This document shows positions 61,095 to 64,000 of a DNA stretch of 64,000 bases, piece by piece. Position numbers and translations under genes: made by a program. The stretch lies in NCBI GenBank assembly GCA_964553925.1, contig CAZKNR010000182.1:18132-82131 (forward strand). The letters run 5' to 3'. The DNA is from DAISKN01 sp964553925. GTDB taxonomy: Bacteria; Acidobacteriota; Vicinamibacteria; Marinacidobacterales; SMYC01. Under the pieces are notes generated by a model. It did not search any database. It saw nothing but the letters and a program-made list of their open reading frames with translations, and had not been told where the DNA came from. Within the stretch, counting starts at the first letter, position 1; each line of letters starts with the position of its first letter.

Positions 61095-63611
61095 ATGCGC
61101 CAGAAGCTAGCGATCGAGCGGGTAGCGGGGCTTCTCGACGGCGAGCGGGGCCTGAGCTCGGTTGAAGTGGAAGCAAGGCGCCAGAAGTACGGGACCAACG
61201 ACATCGTGGAGGTCCCCGGGAATCCCTGGCGCGAGCTCGCGCGGGAGACGGCGCGCGACCCGATGATCTGGTTTCTCGTGGGGACGGCCGTCCTCTATCT
61301 CGCTCTCGGGAGTCCGGTGGAAGCGCTCACGCTCCTCGCCGCCATCCTGCCGCTCGTCGGAATGGACGCTTACCTGCACCGGCGGACCCAGGCTTCGACC
61401 GCGGGCCTCCTTCAGAAGCTTGCTTCTCGCGCGAGCGTCCTGCGCGAGGGGACCTGGAGCGAGATCCCGGCAATCGATCTCGTGCCCGGCGATCTCGCGA
61501 GAGTCGGAAGCGGTCAGGCGTTCCCAGCCGACGGGCTCATCGCATTCGCGGAAGAAGCCCAGGCCGATGAGTCCTCGGTCACGGGAGAGGCTTACCCGGT
61601 CCGCAAGCGCTCGTTGCCACGTCTTCCGCCCGCGGCGAAGGAACCGCCGCCTCTGCCGCCTGCGGCAGAGGATCCAATCGTCGACGGAATCCACTGGGGG
61701 TTCGCCGGCACTCGCCTGCTCACGGGTACGGCGCTCCTCCGGGTGGTCGCCACCGGGCCGGAGACGATCTATGGCGCCATCGTTCGCTCGGCGACTCAGG
61801 GGGCGAGAGCCCCGACGCCTCTCCAGGAAGCGGTCGCGGATCTGGTTCGAGGTCTGCTCGTCGTGGCCGCGGCGCTCTGCGTGGTTCTGGCCGCGGTGCG
61901 CGTTCGTCAAGGTCATGGTTGGGTCGACGCGCTCATCAGCGCCGCTACTCTCGGGGTCGCTGCCCTTCCCGAGGAGTTCCCCGTGGCGTTCACGGTTTTC
62001 CTCGGAGTGGGCGTCTACCGGCTGGCCGGCCGGAAGGCGCTCGTTCGACGCGCGGTTTCGGTCGAGAACATCGGCCGCGCGACGTGCATCTGCACCGACA
62101 AGACCGGCACCATCACCGAAGGACGACTTCGCCTCGAACGCATAGTTCCCGCGGGGCTCATGTCGACGGAGCACCTTCTCCGTCTCGGAGCCCTCGCCTC
62201 CCGCGAGGAGAGCGCCGATCCTCTGGATGCCGCTATCTTGAATCGCGTCGCCGAGGAGAAGCTCGAGCGTCCGATCGTCAAGCTCGTCGCCACCTTTCCG
62301 TTCACCGAGAACCGGCGCCGGGAGACCGCGGTCGTCGAGATCGAGGGAGACCTCCTCGCGGTCACAAAAGGCTCGCCGGAAGTGATCCTGGGGATGTCGG
62401 CGCTCAAGGACGAGGAGCGGAAGCTCTGGACTCGCCGGATCGAGGAGCTCGCTTCGGGAGGGCGACGAGTCATCGCATGCGCCTCAAGGTCGCTGCCATC
62501 GGGATTCTCGGAGGGTGAGCCCGATCGCGGCTACCAGTTCGCGGGTGCGCTTCTGTTCGAAGATCCTCTGCGAGAGGGGGCGCGCGAGGCGGTCGAGACC
62601 TGCCGGGAATCGGGAATCCGGGTCATGATGATTACCGGGGATCATCCCGAGACCGCGCGATCGGTCGCGACCTCGGTCGGGCTCGGGGGAGGCTCCCCCA
62701 AAGTTCTGTCGGGAGAGGAGCTCGAAGGGTTCACGGGAATGCCCCTCGCTCGGCTACTCGAAGGCGTCGACGTCATCGCCCGGGCCATGCCGCTCCACAA
62801 GCTCGCCCTGGTGCGCGCGCTCCAGGCGGCGGGGGAAGTCGTGGTGGTCACCGGGGACGGAGTCAACGATGTTCCCGCTCTCCAGGCTGCCGACGTCGGG
62901 GTGGCGATGGGCGAGCGGGGAACGAGGAGCGCCCGGGAAGTGGCCTCGATCGTTCTCCTCGACGACAATTTCAGCAGCATCGTCGGCGCGATCTCGGAAG
63001 GGCGCCAGCTCTTCCGCAACCTGCAGCTCAGCTTCCAGTACCTGCTGACGTTCCACATACCCCTGGTGCTCACCGCCACGTTCATTCCGCTCGCGGGCTA
63101 TCCCCTGTTGTATCTTCCAATTCATATAGTCTGGCTCGAAGCGATGATCCACCCGACCGCGCTTCTGGTGTTCCAGGAGATCCCCCAAACCAGACGGCTC
63201 GAGCCCGTCCGCCGCACACGAAAAGCCCGCTTCTTCAGCAGGCTCGACTGGATTTCGATCGCGCTCGTCGGCGCCCTGGGCACGCTCCTCGTTTCCCTGA
63301 GCTTCGATCGGAGCCTCGGCGTCCCAATCGACGTCGAGCATGCCCGGGCCATGGCACTCGTCTCGCTCGTCGGCTTCGGTGTCGCGCTCACTGCGTCGTT
63401 GAGCGGGTTGCGCACTCGGACCGCTCTCGTGGTCACGACGGCTTCGCTCGCGCTCGCCGTGCTGCTGGTATCGACGCCCCGCCTGTCCGAGCTCGTTCAT
63501 CTGAGCCCGCTTCACATCGACGACTGGTTCATTGGAATCGCGGGAGGCTTCCTCGCGGTTTTCGTCCCGAGGGCTCTCTTGAGAATCCTCCCTGCCCCGC
63601 GGCATGCTTGA
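61095..63611 (+). CDS. P-type cation-transporting ATPase
   Basis: 838 residues. N-terminal cation-ATPase domain (GLSSVEVEARRQKYGTN in part), actuator loop VTGEAYPV, phosphorylation site CTDKTGTIT, KGSPEVIL nucleotide pocket, and hinge VVTGDGVNDVPALQAADVGVAMG in key parts (TGDGVNDVPAL). The ion-site helix 4 reads ALPEEFPVAF instead of PEGLP, so the transported ion may not be Ca2+ or Mg2+. A proline-rich insert (LPPAAKEPPPLPPAAE) lies in the actuator. Ten helices overall, last ones less conserved. Confidence 0.93.
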   Translation: MRQKLAIERVAGLLDGERGLSSVEVEARRQKYGTNDIVEVPGNPWRELARETARDPMIWFLVGTAVLYLALGSPVEALTLLAAILPLVGMDAYLHRRTQASTAGLLQKLASRASVLREGTWSEIPAIDLVPGDLARVGSGQAFPADGLIAFAEEAQADESSVTGEAYPVRKRSLPRLPPAAKEPPPLPPAAEDPIVDGIHWGFAGTRLLTGTALLRVVATGPETIYGAIVRSATQGARAPTPLQEAVADLVRGLLVVAAALCVVLAAVRVRQGHGWVDALISAATLGVAALPEEFPVAFTVFLGVGVYRLAGRKALVRRAVSVENIGRATCICTDKTGTITEGRLRLERIVPAGLMSTEHLLRLGALASREESADPLDAAILNRVAEEKLERPIVKLVATFPFTENRRRETAVVEIEGDLLAVTKGSPEVILGMSALKDEERKLWTRRIEELASGGRRVIACASRSLPSGFSEGEPDRGYQFAGALLFEDPLREGAREAVETCRESGIRVMMITGDHPETARSVATSVGLGGGSPKVLSGEELEGFTGMPLARLLEGVDVIARAMPLHKLALVRALQAAGEVVVVTGDGVNDVPALQAADVGVAMGERGTRSAREVASIVLLDDNFSSIVGAISEGRQLFRNLQLSFQYLLTFHIPLVLTATFIPLAGYPLLYLPIHIVWLEAMIHPTALLVFQEIPQTRRLEPVRRTRKARFFSRLDWISIALVGALGTLLVSLSFDRSLGVPIDVEHARAMALVSLVGFGVALTASLSGLRTRTALVVTTASLALAVLLVSTPRLSELVHLSPLHIDDWFIGIAGGFLAVFVPRALLRILPAPRHA

Positions 63612-64000
63612 GTGACATGATGCATGAACGGAAACGTTCGTCGGCGGAAGGCACGCGGATGACGAAGCTCGTTCCCACGCTGCGCGTGATTGCGAGCGGC
63701 GGCAAGACCGTGCATCAGATCCGGTCGAGCTTCCCTGTTTCGGGGGTGGGGCCCGGTAGCCTTCGGTTCGCCTCGGAGTCGCGGGCCTTCGTTTCGTCCG
63801 ACGGGGGTCGGACGGGCTTTTCGAAAACCTCGGGAAGGGCCGTCGGAAGGAAGAGGAGCCTCCCTCTTTGAATGGACACGACCGCTCCGGTCCGCTTCTT
63901 TCGTTTCGTTCTCGAAGTTGGCTCGGAGCTTACAGCTTCGCCTTCAGCGTGCCCTTTCTTCGATTCCCGCGCAGCTACCATTGGAGCACCCCCTCTCCGG
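63612..64000. other. 389-bp window end without a convincing gene
   Basis: A frame on the plus strand from a TTG at 63608 and one on the minus strand to 63981 are open but show no family pattern, signal or ribosome site. The hairpin at 63796-63813 is the only feature I can support. Confidence 0.5.
63796..63813. terminator. Terminator-like hairpin after the P-type ATPase gene
   Basis: GTCCGAC (63796-63802), loop GGGG, GTCGGAC (63807-63813): a perfect seven-base stem followed by GGGCTTTTCG. The short T run makes rho-independent termination plausible but not certain. It is 185 bases after the stop codon. Confidence 0.5.

Noticed and set aside
63608..63871. 87-codon plus-strand frame after the P-type ATPase
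   Set aside because: TTG start on top of the previous stop, no ribosome site, no family pattern.
63715..63981. 88-codon minus-strand frame near the window end
   Set aside because: Basic low-complexity sequence with no start signal or motif.

Overview
The window is about 64 kb of GC-rich, densely packed bacterial chromosome with no phage, transposase, CRISPR array, tRNA or rRNA that I could see. The organism is most probably an Acidobacteriota (inference). The reasons are secreted TolB-propeller/amidohydrolase fusions, S9 and M24 peptidases, a DUF1343 (NamZ-like) protein, many small operons with ATGA overlaps, sigma-54 promoters, and a Gram-negative envelope (LolA-like protein, beta-barrel, cytochrome c).

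Layout. Position 1-130 holds a textbook heat-shock control region on the minus strand: TTGACA, 17 bp, TAATAT, then a CIRCE element. A chaperone operon should therefore start just left of the window. From 0.1 to 9.4 kb lie a threonine aldolase, a Tat-exported FMN oxidase, and a minus-strand set lemA, M48 protease, FAH hydrolase, amidohydrolase. From 9.4 to 15.3 kb are a DinB-like protein, a prolyl oligopeptidase and a 1091-residue propeller/amidohydrolase. From 15.4 to 30.3 kb are DoxX, a NamZ-like hydrolase, malic enzyme (MaeB type), a GT2 glycosyltransferase, NAD-type isocitrate dehydrogenase, a tubby/LURP-like membrane protein, YnfA, a delta-60-repeat secreted protein, an acetamidase/formamidase and an Xaa-Pro aminopeptidase. 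From 30.2 to 33.6 kb a sigma-54 activator is divergent from an SPFH/flotillin-like gene, with a near-consensus sigma-54 promoter and two direct copies of a 14-bp candidate enhancer. From 33.6 to 41.2 kb are a GNAT, a cardiolipin-synthase-like PLD, a PhoD-like phosphatase and an aa3-type cytochrome oxidase operon.

The most striking region is 41.3-55.6 kb. It gathers three CBS-pair proteins, a cytochrome c'-like protein, a hybrid histidine kinase, a BCAM0308-family protein, a zinc-ribbon protein, an NtrC-type response regulator, a TrkA-type K+ channel, a two-domain kinase/P-loop protein (COG2187-COG0645 fusion), four universal stress proteins in a row, a 40-residue membrane peptide and a broken multiheme cytochrome c. 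This gene content resembles the low-oxygen/dormancy sets known elsewhere (mycobacterial DosR regulon, Burkholderia lxa locus). Here it is studded with -24/-12 sigma-54 promoter matches and carries its own sigma-54 response regulator. I read it as a sigma-54-controlled low-oxygen or energy-stress island.

From 55.8 to 63.6 kb one plus-strand operon encodes a LolA-like protein, two FtsX-type permeases, a LolD-type ATPase, an outer-membrane barrel and a P-type cation ATPase. The last 0.4 kb shows only a terminator-like hairpin.
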